Origin: Paenibacillus sp.
Lineage (GTDB): Bacteria > Bacillota > Bacilli > Paenibacillales > Paenibacillaceae
DNA: 64,000 nt
Direction of reading: 5' to 3'
NCBI GenBank assembly: GCA_031254035.1
Contig: JAIRVF010000065.1
Coordinates: 1-64,000 of the forward strand
Made by a program: the position numbers and the translations under genes
Shown: piece after piece, positions 18,677-27,028 of the stretch
How positions within the stretch are numbered: the first letter of the stretch is position 1
Layout: each line of letters opens with the position of its first letter
The notes under the pieces: generated by a model
Told to the model about the DNA's origin: nothing
What the model saw: only the letters and a program-made list of their open reading frames with translations
The model's database searches: none

Positions 18677-19896
18677 CTGCGGGCCGTAAATTCCGAAATG
18701 GCTTCGCCGATCAAATTCATGCCGAGAAGCAGCTCATCCCGGCCTGGATGGGTGAAATTCAAGCGGATATATCCACTGCCCTCTCCATTCGGATAACATA
18801 ACGGCCCGGGGAGGAATGCGGCCCCTTTATCCAGTGAACACTTCAGCAGGGCCAAGCTATCGAGTGCATCGGGCAGCTTTACCCAGACGAACATGCCGCC
18901 TTCAGGCATCTCATAGTGGGCATTTTTCCAGGCCGGACGCTTCAGCAGCTCAGTCATCAGCTTCAGCCGGGTCTCGTATTCACGGTTCAGCATCCGAATA
19001 TGCTCGTAAATGTCAAAGGTTGAAGACTCCAGTAAACCATGGAGCAGACATTGGTTGAAATGGCTGGACTGCCAGTCAGCCAGCTGCTTGGCCAGGACCA
19101 TCGTTTCGATCATAGCCTTGTTTCCTGCCGCCCAACCCGTGCGGAGCGCCGGTACCACCGTCTTGCTGAAAGAGCCGATATACAGCACCTGTCCCCCTTT
19201 TCCCGCTTCATCCAGCGAAAAAAGGGAAGGGTACTTGTGGTAAAACTCCTTCGCGCCAATACCGCCAAAATGCAAATCTCCGTAAGAATTATCTTCCACG
19301 ATCAGCACCTTCCGTGATCTGCAGATCTCCAGTACCTCCTTGCGGCGTTCTAAACTCCATAAAGTTCCCGTCGGATTCGTAAAATTGGGGGATACTAACA
19401 GAAGCTTCGGACGCGAGTTCTCCATCTGCGCAAGCAGTTGCTCCGGATTAATCCCTTCCCCATCACCCTCCACCGGTATAATAATGGCTCCCTGCATGTT
19501 CAAAATCTGTAGGAAGCCCGGGGAAGTCGGCTGTTCAACCAGCACGGAATCACCGGACTCCACATAAACACGGGCAAGAAGATCCATAGCCTGCTGGCTA
19601 CCAGTGGTAAGCAGAACTTGCTTCGCATTCACGTCCGTCTGTTTCATCTGTCTGAAGTCCCTGCACAACCATTCACGGAGCGGCAAATAACCCTGCGGCT
19701 CGCCATATTGCAGCGCTGCAGGGCTTCTGGATATCACAGCTGCCGCAGCAGCCGCAAGTGGCGAAAGCGGGAACAATTCTTCTGCGGGAAGCTCTTCCGC
19801 AAAAGAAATAAATGAACCCCTAGTAGATAGTGATCTCATGAAGTGAAGCGGTGACGAAAGCATCGCTTTGGTTCGTTCCGCAAAGGAATACTGCAT
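18673..19896 (-). CDS. PLP-dependent aminotransferase (MocR/LysN-like, no DNA-binding domain)
   Basis: 407 residues from ATG 19896 with GGAGGAG upstream. Fold-type I features are clear: TTGSQQAMDLLARVY, SPNFTNPTGT, VEDNSYGDLHF, and the cofactor lysine in YIGSFSKTVVPALRTGW. The sequence resembles the catalytic half of MocR regulators and 2-aminoadipate aminotransferases, but begins directly with the enzyme domain. The gene stands alone, upstream neighbour being a divergent-looking ComA-like regulator on the same strand. Substrate uncertain. Confidence 0.87.
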   Translation of the reverse strand: MQYSFAERTKAMLSSPLHFMRSLSTRGSFISFAEELPAEELFPLSPLAAAAAAVISRSPAALQYGEPQGYLPLREWLCRDFRQMKQTDVNAKQVLLTTGSQQAMDLLARVYVESGDSVLVEQPTSPGFLQILNMQGAIIIPVEGDGEGINPEQLLAQMENSRPKLLLVSPNFTNPTGTLWSLERRKEVLEICRSRKVLIVEDNSYGDLHFGGIGAKEFYHKYPSLFSLDEAGKGGQVLYIGSFSKTVVPALRTGWAAGNKAMIETMVLAKQLADWQSSHFNQCLLHGLLESSTFDIYEHIRMLNREYETRLKLMTELLKRPAWKNAHYEMPEGGMFVWVKLPDALDSLALLKCSLDKGAAFLPGPLCYPNGEGSGYIRLNFTHPGRDELLLGMNLIGEAISEFTARS

Positions 19897-20070
19897 GATC
19901 TCTCCTCCTTCTCCTAGTTTCAATCACCAGTTAGGCGAGGGTCAAAAAAATAGTGAATCAGATTTGCACGAAAACTGCCCGTCGCCTTAGCTACTTTCGG
20001 CAAATCGAATGTCCTATTATTTTTTGATCGCGCCTATCTGCTTTTGTCTGTACTATATGTATATCACCAG

Positions 20071-20727
20071 TTAATTGAAAACAGGACTTTTTTGGCGCGC
20101 GGTCAATGCAAACTTTTCGATCGCCTGCGCCCGGGTGGAGACTCCCAGCTTCACGTATATTTTTCGCAAATAATTGTCGATGGATCGGCGGCTTACAGAA
20201 ATTTCGGTTGCTATTTTATCATACGTAATTCCCTGTACAATCCTCTCCATAATAAAAATTTCCGTTTCGGTCAAATGATACAAACCACCATCTGCGCCAG
20301 CCAGCTGCACCTGCCAGATCCCTTTCTTCAGCCAATCCATCGGAAGCGTCGCCAAACCTGCGCGAAGCCCATCAATCATCAGCATGAGCTGCGCCGCAGA
20401 CGCCTGTTTCGACAAGATTCCACTTCCGCCTAGACTCATCACTGAATGCAGCAGCTTAATTCCGTCAGTATCCGTCAAAATAATGATATGGCTTTTCGGC
20501 GAGAGTTGCTTCATTTTTTCAAGAAGTACTTCCGCCGTCCCTTCCGGCATTTGGTAGTCCAACAGTACCAGTTCCGGTTGCTGTTCCATCACGAACATTA
20601 GTCCTTCATCCCAAGTTGAATTTGTACCTATGACCTTAAGTTCTTCTCTTTCTTCCAAAATCAACTTGGTTCCTAGCATACTTGTGGGGTGACTGTCTAT
20701 AATCACGACCCGCCAAACCTTCGTCAT
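20071..20727 (-). CDS. LuxR-type response regulator, ComA-like
   Basis: 218 residues if started at ATG 20727 (MTKVWRVVIIDSHPTS); a weak AGGGGG lies ~12 bases upstream and a longer frame exists from a TTG at 20820 without a site. The receiver domain has phospho-acceptor D57 in LVLLDYQMP. The C-terminal LuxR helix-turn-helix reads LTETEIFIMERIVQGITYDKIA ... SRRSIDNYLRKIYVKLGVSTR. The HPTSMLGTKLILEE segment resembles ComA. No kinase or ComX/ComQ-like gene is next to it, so a competence or quorum role is only a guess. Confidence 0.75.
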   Translation of the reverse strand: MTKVWRVVIIDSHPTSMLGTKLILEEREELKVIGTNSTWDEGLMFVMEQQPELVLLDYQMPEGTAEVLLEKMKQLSPKSHIIILTDTDGIKLLHSVMSLGGSGILSKQASAAQLMLMIDGLRAGLATLPMDWLKKGIWQVQLAGADGGLYHLTETEIFIMERIVQGITYDKIATEISVSRRSIDNYLRKIYVKLGVSTRAQAIEKFALTARQKSPVFN

Positions 20728-20984
20728 TTCGATTGAAACCCCCTGATCAATAAAGTGGAATAATTGCTTGATCGTATAAATTTTAGACAGTTCATAGGCC
20801 GCGTTAAGCGCTTGTTTCAAGACGTATTAAACATCTAGAATAGTGTCAGAGGTATCATTGGATAAATCATGTTAACATGTGCCATTCTGCTGCCCTGCTA
20901 TAAATAATCTAACAAGATTGTATCGCAACGCTTACAACTGGTGCAATCTATTTTTGGGTTCTTCTGTGACTTTAGATCCATCTT

Positions 20985-21013
20985 TTGCGTTAATGGCAGG
21001 AGAATGATAGAAT
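20985..21013 (+). promoter_or_regulatory. Predicted sigma-A promoter
   Basis: TTGCGT at 20985-20990, a 17-base spacer and TAGAAT at 21008-21013. It would drive the coiled-coil/phosphodiester-glycosidase operon beginning at 21142, giving a ~120-base leader that contains several hairpins and a family 2 repeat. Confidence 0.5.
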
Positions 21014-21049
21014 GAGGACTGGCAAGAAAAACCTCCTTCATTGAAGGAA

Positions 21050-21113
21050 ATCCGCTTAGCGGAAGCTTTTCTTGTGATATCAGGAAACGAAGGCCTCGTA
21101 CTTCTGATATCTG
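21050..21113 (-). repeat. Dispersed hairpin repeat, family 2 (copy 3, inverted)
   Basis: Read leftward: AGATATCAG ... CTGATATC stem, then ACAAGAAAAGCTTCCGCTAA and GCGG, the same order as the other family 2 copies. It lies in the presumed 5' leader of the gene at 21142. Confidence 0.5.
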
Positions 21114-21141
21114 AAAAAACAGCTGTAACCGGGGTGATGAA

Positions 21142-21549
21142 ATGCGATCTTCAACAGAGCCTGAAGCACCTTATCAAAACCGGACAAGAAAGGGAAATTC
21201 CCGCTCGGTCAAACTCGTTTTGCTTATTTGGATATTGCTCATAGCAGCAGGGATTACGGCCGCTTATTTATATAGCAACCATTTAAAGCAAGATATGCTT
21301 CAGCAGCTTCAAACAGATTCCCGCAAGCAAATGGATGAGTTAAAAATACACTATGAAGCAAAATTCGAAGAATTATCCGGTGAAGTGAAGGAGCTCGAAA
21401 GCAAGGTACAATCTTTTAATGAGCTGCTAACGTTTACGAAAGATAATGCCACAAACAAAACGGATAACAGCAATAAGCTGTATACACAGCTGAATGAAGT
21501 CAAGAAGCAACTGAATACACTGCAACAGAAGATGGATCTGCTGAAATGA
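21142..21549 (+). CDS. Membrane-anchored coiled-coil protein, unknown function
   Basis: 135 residues. A basic N-terminus is followed by one membrane segment (~23-44, LVLLIWILLIAAGITAAYLY); the rest is a highly charged heptad-rich coiled coil (LQTDSRKQMDELKIHYEAKF ... LNEVKKQLNTLQQKMDLL), expected outside the membrane. The start ATG follows GGGGTGATGAA. Its last codons overlap the start of the next gene in an ATGA, implying translational coupling and a shared role with the phosphodiester glycosidase. I recognise no family name. Confidence 0.7.
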   Translation: MRSSTEPEAPYQNRTRKGNSRSVKLVLLIWILLIAAGITAAYLYSNHLKQDMLQQLQTDSRKQMDELKIHYEAKFEELSGEVKELESKVQSFNELLTFTKDNATNKTDNSNKLYTQLNEVKKQLNTLQQKMDLLK

Positions 21550-22613
21550 TAACGAAAAAGAAACAGATCAACCGTTTTTTCCTGCTTGCGACCGCACCCT
21601 TCCTAGGACTTTTTTTATTTATGTTATTCAGCTTCAGTTCCATGCATCTTGAGATCGACACGGCTCCCTATGTCCCTGAGCAAACGCTGGCAAAACAGAC
21701 GGCAGAGCTCAAGCAGAATCTGGACAAGGCGGATCAGGCCGTGCAAGTGACGATTTCTTCAATCCGCAAAACCTCAGCACTCTACAAACAAACGACGGCT
21801 GCCATGAACCAAATCGTAAATAAGGCTCAAACTCAGGCCAAACGCCCGGAGTATATTTATAACCGGAAAATTACTTCCAAGCTGGGTACCCCATTTGAAC
21901 GGATTGAAAGTGACCGCATCCGCCTTGAGCTATACAAAGTAAATCCCGGGGTATACAGAGGTTACGCCATGAAAGTGAAACTCAAAGATCCTAAAGCCAT
22001 GCAGATGAGCCTCGGCCTGGACCAAGTCGGTGGATCGGAAACCACCTTGCGGGCAGTGAATAGGTACGGAGCAGTCGCCGGCATCAATGCGGGCGGTTTT
22101 GCCGATAGCGGCAGTAAACGGTATCCTCTCAGTACGACCGTCCTAAACGCGGAATATGTAACCGGCTTTGAGCCCAGTTTTAAGGACCTGTTCTTCGTAG
22201 GACTAAACGATAACGGCAAACTGATTGGCGGAAAGTTTTCGGAAAAAGCCGAATTGGACCGTTTGGAGCCAAGATTCGGAGCCACCTTTGTACCCGTTCT
22301 TCTCAAAAATGGACAACCTATGCCGATTCCGGAAAAATGGCTGGTATCCCCCAAACGTGCACCCCGTACCGTAATCGGGAATTACAAGGATGACCAGCTG
22401 CTAATCATCGTCGTTGACGGCTACAACGAAAACGGAAGCTCCGGCGCCACACTGCAAGAACTGCAGAGCAAATTGTACGGACTTGGCGTAATCGATGCAT
22501 ATAATTTGGATGGCGGTGGTTCTTCTTCTCTTATTGTAAACGGAAAAGTCGTCAATCATCCGTCGGATGGAAGCTTGCGCCCTGTGCCAACCCACTTTTT
22601 ATTCTACAAATAA
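21546..22613 (+). CDS. Phosphodiester glycosidase (NAGPA-domain) family membrane protein
   Basis: 355 residues. One N-terminal membrane segment (~10-30) is followed by a helical region rich in Gln/Ala (50-100). The C-terminal ~210 residues are a NAGPA domain: AVNRYGAVAGINAGGFADSG, RAPRTVIGNYKDDQLLIIVVDG and the hallmark NLDGGGSSSLIVNGK. Domains of this type cleave phosphodiester-linked sugars; YoeB/EpsL-like bacterial relatives act on extracellular polymers. It starts on the ATGA overlap with the coiled-coil gene. It is the likely catalytic partner of that anchored protein at the cell surface. Confidence 0.88.
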   Translation: MITKKKQINRFFLLATAPFLGLFLFMLFSFSSMHLEIDTAPYVPEQTLAKQTAELKQNLDKADQAVQVTISSIRKTSALYKQTTAAMNQIVNKAQTQAKRPEYIYNRKITSKLGTPFERIESDRIRLELYKVNPGVYRGYAMKVKLKDPKAMQMSLGLDQVGGSETTLRAVNRYGAVAGINAGGFADSGSKRYPLSTTVLNAEYVTGFEPSFKDLFFVGLNDNGKLIGGKFSEKAELDRLEPRFGATFVPVLLKNGQPMPIPEKWLVSPKRAPRTVIGNYKDDQLLIIVVDGYNENGSSGATLQELQSKLYGLGVIDAYNLDGGGSSSLIVNGKVVNHPSDGSLRPVPTHFLFYK

Positions 22614-22659
22614 TAAATAATATTAAGTAATACTCATTTATTTTTTTCGAAAGTCTGGG

Positions 22660-22665
22660 TATAAT
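22660..22665 (+). promoter_or_regulatory. Predicted -10 element upstream of the 34-residue peptide gene
   Basis: TATAAT at 22660-22665 lies 41 bases before the small gene's start. No clear -35 hexamer is visible in the T-rich stretch upstream. Confidence 0.35.
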
Positions 22666-22706
22666 ATTCTTAATGAGCAATGCTAGATTAGCGGGAGGTG
22701 GCCTAT

Positions 22707-22811
22707 ATGTCGTTCTCATTAACATTTTGGATTGTTACATTGGTACTTGTTATGTTCGTGACTGGCATTTTAACCGCAGCTTATAACGAAGATAAAACCA
22801 AAGGGCTGTAG
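22707..22811 (+). CDS. Small single-pass membrane protein (34 residues)
   Basis: A 34-codon gene with start ATG 22707 after GGGAGGTGGCCTAT, a predicted -10 TATAAT upstream, and a strong terminator ten bases after the stop. The product is one hydrophobic helix (FSLTFWIVTLVLVMFVTGIL) followed by a charged tail TAAYNEDKTKGL. Small proteins like this often accompany larger membrane complexes, but no partner is obvious. Gene signals are good; function unknown. Confidence 0.7.
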   Translation: MSFSLTFWIVTLVLVMFVTGILTAAYNEDKTKGL

Positions 22812-22820
22812 TCCACGGCC

Positions 22821-22856
22821 AAAAAGGCTTCCTGAACCAGGAAGCCTTTTTTCTTT
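22821..22856 (+). terminator. Rho-independent terminator
   Basis: AAAAAGGCTTCCTG / CAGGAAGCCTTTTTT stem with a tight loop and a T-rich tail follows the 34-residue gene. Confidence 0.85.
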
Positions 22857-22878
22857 TCTATGCCACCCCTTAAGGTGG

Positions 22879-22913
22879 AGAAAAAAACGAAACATCACGA
22901 ATGAACGTGATGT
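22879..22913 (-). terminator. Rho-independent terminator of the AbrB-like gene
   Basis: Minus strand: ACATCACG / CGTGATGT stem followed by TTTCGTTTTTTT, 13 bases after the AbrB-like stop. Confidence 0.75.
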
Positions 22914-22925
22914 CCGAAATAGTGG

Positions 22926-23180
22926 CTATGCATGTTTTTGCAGCTGCGACATATCCGATTGGCACTGTCCGCAGATATAACGTTCCTTAAACTCACTTAC
23001 ATCATCCATGGATCCGCAAAATACGCACTTGGGACGATAACGTTCCAGAATGATATGATCTCCCTGCACCAAAATCTCCACAGGGTCCCCCTCATTCATC
23101 TGATACCGCTTTCTCAAAGATTTGGGTAAGACAATTCTCCCCAGCTGATCGACTTTGCGAACTACGCCAGCAGGTTTCAT
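22926..23180 (-). CDS. AbrB/MazE/SpoVT family transition-state regulator with zinc-ribbon-like tail
   Basis: 84 residues. The N-terminal swapped-hairpin DNA-binding domain reads GVVRKVDQLGRIVLPKSLRK, close to AbrB. The C-terminal half differs from B. subtilis AbrB: it has CVFC and CGQC pairs, 14-15 residues apart, suggesting a small zinc ribbon. Start ATG 23180 with AGGAGAGGTG about ten bases upstream. Such regulators repress stationary-phase genes during growth and usually are controlled by Spo0A. No Spo0A box was identified. Confidence 0.85.
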   Translation of the reverse strand: MKPAGVVRKVDQLGRIVLPKSLRKRYQMNEGDPVEILVQGDHIILERYRPKCVFCGSMDDVSEFKERYICGQCQSDMSQLQKHA

Positions 23181-23225
23181 AGACTAAATACACCTCTCCT
23201 GTTAACTAGTCAACTTCATTAAAGA

Positions 23226-23300
23226 CTATAGAATGCCAGTCTCAGCGGAGCTGAACAATTCTATAACCGTAAGAAAAACGCCCGCTAAACGCGGTCCTCA
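23226..23300 (+). repeat. Dispersed hairpin repeat, family 2 (copy 4)
   Basis: TATAGAAT (23227-23234) and ATTCTATA (23258-23265) form an inverted pair; the tail ACCGTAAGAAAAACGCCCGC and AAACGCGGTC follows, as in the other copies. It lies between the AbrB-like gene and trmL. Confidence 0.5.
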
Positions 23301-23467
23301 TGTTTGGAAAATCGGTGACAGACGTTCCTCTTAAGATTAAATCGTACCCCCGAAGCTTTCAAAACACCTTTTTCACCCCAAAAAAAAATGGGTCTTTGTT
23401 AATAGTTCGATATGAGTATGTCGAATCCTGCTAACAAATTGAATTTTTATTCCTTTCTTTTAGAAAC

Positions 23468-23932
23468 TTACTCCATCCCAGGAAAATCTAATTGGCGCAA
23501 CGCTTCAAACACAATGATCGCAGCCGAATTGGACAAGTTCATGGAACGGACTTTGTCAGTCATCGGCATCCGAATGCAGGTATCTGGATTAGCCTTCAGC
23601 AGCTCCGGAGGAAGTCCCTTCGTCTCTTTGCCAAATACGAGGCAATCTCCGTCCCGATACTCCATATCATTATATCTCTTGTTGGCTTTTGTTGTTGCAT
23701 AAAAAAAGCGTCCTTCCGGATACTTCTCCTGTACTTCCGCAAAAGAATCATGATATTCGATATGAACCGCATACCAGTAATCAAGTCCCGCTCTCTTCAG
23801 CTTGGAATCATCCGTGCTAAAGCCTAGCGGCCGCACCAAATGTAAATGAACTCCCGTCGCTGCGCAGGTTCTAGCTATATTTCCGGTATTGGCTGGTATT
23901 TCAGGTTCTACAAGCACGATATGCAGTGCCAT
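23468..23932 (-). CDS. trmL: tRNA (cytidine(34)-2'-O)-methyltransferase TrmL
   Basis: 154 residues, standard TrmL/CspR size. SPOUT-fold motifs are visible: NTGNIARTCAATG, LVFGKETKGLP and the C-terminal knot IRMPMTDKVRSMNLSNSAAI. It methylates the ribose of the wobble base of leucine tRNAs using S-adenosylmethionine. Start ATG 23932 with GGATGGAG upstream. Monocistronic in appearance, with a family 1 repeat upstream. Confidence 0.93.
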   Translation of the reverse strand: MALHIVLVEPEIPANTGNIARTCAATGVHLHLVRPLGFSTDDSKLKRAGLDYWYAVHIEYHDSFAEVQEKYPEGRFFYATTKANKRYNDMEYRDGDCLVFGKETKGLPPELLKANPDTCIRMPMTDKVRSMNLSNSAAIIVFEALRQLDFPGME

Positions 23933-23968
23933 AATGATTATTCACTCCATCCTTAAACTTTATATCTT

Positions 23969-24045
23969 TAAGAGGTTGTTCAAAAAGTCCGCTTTTGATC
24001 ACTTTGCGGGGACCGCAAAAAACTTACAAATTCTATAATCTTAAA
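23969..24045 (+). repeat. Dispersed repeat, family 1 (copy B, left end only)
   Basis: Begins AGAGGTTGTTCAAAAAGTCC GCTTTTGATCAC like the other copies, but the right inverted end is absent; instead it continues CTTTGCGGGGACC and ATTCTATAATCTTAA. A related ACTTTGCGGGGACC..ATCTTAA stretch occurs at 51021-51060, so two repeats may be joined here. Confidence 0.6.
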
Positions 24046-24075
24046 AAAGCCTTCCGCCCATTAGGCGAAAGGCTC
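24041..24075 (-). terminator. Rho-independent terminator of serC
   Basis: Minus strand: AGCCTTTCGCC / GGGCGGAAGGCT stem then TTTTTT, about 38 bases after the serC stop. Confidence 0.8.
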
Positions 24076-24112
24076 TGCGTTCAACAGGCTGAAAAAATCC
24101 TTTCAGCTTGCT

Positions 24113-25201
24113 TTAACCATGGCTTTTTTGGAATTCGACCATGAAGTCCACAAGAGCTTTGCAGCTTTCGTAAGGAACCGCATTGTATATGGATGCGCGC
24201 AAACCGCCCACACTGCGGTGACCTTTCAAACCTACGAATCCTGCCTGCTCTGATTCCTTGATAAACTGCTTCTCGAGTTCTTCCGATGCCAGTCGGAACG
24301 TAATGTTCATCATGGAACGGCTGCCGGCATCAACAGGACCGCGATAGAAGCCTTCGCTACTATCGATTATATCATAAATCAGGCCCGCCTTCTTGCGGTT
24401 GTTCTGCTCTACTCCTGCAAGGCCACCCTGCTCTTCAATCCATTTTAGTACCTCGTTCACCATATATACTGAGAAAGAAGGAGGCGTGTTATACAATGAG
24501 TCGTTTTTCATATGCGTGCTGTAACGAAGCATCGTCGGAATATGCTGCGGAGAATTGGCCAGCATTTCTTCACGGGCGATCACAACAGTCACCCCGGATG
24601 GTCCGAGATTTTTTTGGGCCCCAGCATAAATGAAATCAAACTGGTTCACATCGAATTGACGGCACAGAATGTCGCTCGACATATCTGCGATGAGCGGTAT
24701 GTTTCCTGTCTTTGGATACTGCTGATACTGGGTTCCTTCAATGGTTTCGTTGGAGGTCACATGCAGGTATGCCGCATTCTGTGGAATTTCAATGCTTTCC
24801 AGATCGGGGATTTTCATGTATTTATCCGCTTCCGAAGATGCAGCGATATGCGTTTCTCCGATCAACTTCGCTTCCTTGATCGCTTTATCTGCCCAGCTGC
24901 CTGATAGAACATAACTTGCCGTTTTGCCTTCGGTCAGAAAATTAAGAGGGATCATGGCAAATTGCGTGCTTGCTCCACCCTGCAGGAACAATACCTTGTA
25001 CCCTTCGGGATTGCCGAGTAGCGACAAAAGGCGGCTTTCCGCTTCATGATGGACTTCTTCATATACTTTGCCTCGATGCGACATTTCCATAATAGACATG
25101 CCCGTTTCCCGAAAATCAACAAACTCAGCCTGCGCGCGTGTCAGAACTTCAAGCGGCAGTGCTGCCGGCCCTGCATTGAAATTGTAAGCTCTTTTGGTCA
25201 C
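24113..25201 (-). CDS. serC: Phosphoserine aminotransferase SerC
   Basis: 362 residues, the family length, from GTG 25201 (GGAGAG five bases upstream); the longer open frame adds 24 unrelated residues. The N-terminus TKRAYNFNAGPAALP is diagnostic and the cofactor lysine is in IYAGAQKNLGPSGV. It converts 3-phosphohydroxypyruvate and glutamate to phosphoserine and 2-oxoglutarate in serine synthesis. No other serine gene is adjacent. Confidence 0.95.
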   Translation of the reverse strand: MTKRAYNFNAGPAALPLEVLTRAQAEFVDFRETGMSIMEMSHRGKVYEEVHHEAESRLLSLLGNPEGYKVLFLQGGASTQFAMIPLNFLTEGKTASYVLSGSWADKAIKEAKLIGETHIAASSEADKYMKIPDLESIEIPQNAAYLHVTSNETIEGTQYQQYPKTGNIPLIADMSSDILCRQFDVNQFDFIYAGAQKNLGPSGVTVVIAREEMLANSPQHIPTMLRYSTHMKNDSLYNTPPSFSVYMVNEVLKWIEEQGGLAGVEQNNRKKAGLIYDIIDSSEGFYRGPVDAGSRSMMNITFRLASEELEKQFIKESEQAGFVGLKGHRSVGGLRASIYNAVPYESCKALVDFMVEFQKSHG

Positions 25202-25414
25202 GATAACTCTCCATCCTCTCTCTGTAGCTAATTTTAGTAAATGATAGCAGGTCTCCTGGGGAGCATCAAGCACTATTATGCATAAACTTTCATCCCCGAT
25301 CGTATTCCCTTTCTATCTCACTTTAGCATATTTCTTTTACTCTTATAAAGCTTTACCGAAATAAAATATGGAGCGAAAAGGCTGCCCACATGGGACAGCC
25401 TTGAGATGCCAGAA

Positions 25415-26839
25415 TTAGCAGTCAAAATACAGACTATATTCATGCGGATGAATGCGGATGGATACCGCTTTGGCTTCGCCGCGTTTCAACTCGATGTAGT
25501 TATCGATAAATTCTTTGGTGAATACATCGCCTTCAAGCAAGAAATCATAGTCGGCCTTCAAAGCGTCGAGCGCTTCATCAAGTGTGCCTGGTACGCTGCG
25601 GATTTCCGATTTTTGCTCATCGCTCAGATCGTAGATGTTTTTGTCCATTGGTCCGTATCCAAGCTTAACTGGATCGATTTTACGTTTAATGCCGTCCAGA
25701 CCTGCCATCAACATTGCGGTGAAGGCCAAGTAAGGATTTGCCGTGGAGTCCGGTGTACGGAACTCGATGCGGCAGCCTTTCGGCGTTACGGCAGCGACCG
25801 GAATGCGGATTGCCGCGGAACGATTGCCTTTGGAGAACACGAGATTCACCGGCGCTTCATAACCCGGAACCAGACGTTTAAATGAGTTCGTCGACGGATT
25901 CGTCAATGCAAGCAGCGCAGGGGCATGATACAAAATACCACCAATGTAGTGCAGCGCCATCTCGCTCAGATTGGCATAACCACCTTTTTCATAAAACAAT
26001 GGTGTATCGCCGTCGAAAATGGATTGGTGGACGTGCATGCCGCTGCCATTGTCTCCAAAAAGGGGCTTCGGCATAAAGGTTGCCACTTTGCCATACTGGC
26101 GGGCTGTATTGTGAACGATATATTTGTAAATAAGCAAGTTATCTGCTGTTTTCTTCAGGGTATCAAAACGGAAGTTGATCTCTGCTTGACCTGCGGTTGC
26201 CACTTCATGGTGATGGCGTTCAACGCGCAGTCCGACTTCTTCAAGCAAACGGCACATTTCGCTGCGGATGTCCTGCTGCGTATCTACAGGAGCTACTGGT
26301 ACATAACCGCCTTTAACACCCACTTTGAAACCAAGATTGCCGCCTTCTTCCTTGCGCCCCGTATTCCATGCGGCTTCTTCGGAATCCACATAGAAAGAAG
26401 AGCTGTTCATGCTGCTTTCGTAACGAACATCATCGAAAATAAAGAACTCGGATTCCGGCGCAAAAAAAGCAGTTGTTCCTACGCCGCTAGCCTGCAAGTA
26501 CTCTTCGGCCTTTGCCGCAATGCCGCGTGGGTCACGTTCATAACTTACGCCGTCTGGCGTATGGATGTTGCACATGATATTTAATGTCGGATGTGCGGTA
26601 AATGGATCAATAAATGCCGCATCCGGATCTGGCATCATCACCATATCGGATTCTTCGATCCCCCGGAAACCGGCGATGGAAGAGCCGTCAAACGCTACCC
26701 CGTTCACAAACGTTTCCTCATCCACTTCTCTGGCAGGCAAAGAAATGTGATGGGCGCGGCCAGACAAGTCTACAAACCGAAAATCTACCCACTCAATTGC
26801 ATTATCTTTGATTGTTTTCAACACATTTTCAACCGACAT
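25415..26839 (-). CDS. glnA: Glutamine synthetase type I, beta-like
   Basis: 474 residues from ATG 26839 (GGGAGGAAGAG upstream). Typical GSI motifs: VAFDGSSIAGF, HHHEVATAGQ, KPLFGDNGSGMH and NRSAAIRIP. Several features match the longer enterobacterial beta form rather than the 444-residue alpha form of B. subtilis: overall length, and a segment KNIYDLSDEQ with Y403 where the E. coli enzyme has its adenylylated tyrosine (NLYDLPPEE). It makes glutamine from glutamate, ammonia and ATP. No glnR precedes it, unlike the usual Bacillus glnRA. Whether the tyrosine is modified is unknown. Confidence 0.92.
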   Translation of the reverse strand: MSVENVLKTIKDNAIEWVDFRFVDLSGRAHHISLPAREVDEETFVNGVAFDGSSIAGFRGIEESDMVMMPDPDAAFIDPFTAHPTLNIMCNIHTPDGVSYERDPRGIAAKAEEYLQASGVGTTAFFAPESEFFIFDDVRYESSMNSSSFYVDSEEAAWNTGRKEEGGNLGFKVGVKGGYVPVAPVDTQQDIRSEMCRLLEEVGLRVERHHHEVATAGQAEINFRFDTLKKTADNLLIYKYIVHNTARQYGKVATFMPKPLFGDNGSGMHVHQSIFDGDTPLFYEKGGYANLSEMALHYIGGILYHAPALLALTNPSTNSFKRLVPGYEAPVNLVFSKGNRSAAIRIPVAAVTPKGCRIEFRTPDSTANPYLAFTAMLMAGLDGIKRKIDPVKLGYGPMDKNIYDLSDEQKSEIRSVPGTLDEALDALKADYDFLLEGDVFTKEFIDNYIELKRGEAKAVSIRIHPHEYSLYFDC

Positions 26840-26916
26840 GATCTCTTCCTCCCAATATCCGAACATTAACTCACTATACCAACACAAACGTTCAGTATCT
26901 AAATATCTATGTCGTC

Positions 26917-26946
26917 ATTATAAAACGCAAAACCTGACATCGTCAA
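26917..26946 (-). promoter_or_regulatory. Predicted sigma-A promoter of glnA with overlapping inverted repeat
   Basis: TTGACG (26941-26946), 18-base spacer, TATAAT (26917-26922), both on the minus strand. A perfect nine-base inverted repeat, ACCTGACAT / ATGTCAGGT (26932-26940 and 26952-26960), is centred on the -35 box. It could be an operator, or a terminator of upstream transcription. It does not match the GlnR/TnrA consensus. Confidence 0.6.
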
Positions 26947-27028
26947 TATCCATGTCAGGTATTTTTTTAATCTGTGTAAGGTATCCTAACATAATTGGGC
27001 AGCAACTTATTTGAAAGAAACGCAAACA

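Noticed and set aside
20728..20820. Longer form of the ComA-like regulator from a TTG at 20820
   Set aside because: No ribosome-binding site before the TTG, and receiver domains normally begin within a few residues of MTKVWRVVIID.
26840..27028. GlnR/TnrA operator (TGTNA-N7-TNACA) upstream of glnA
   Set aside because: The inverted repeat present has different half-sites and spacing; no match to the consensus was seen.
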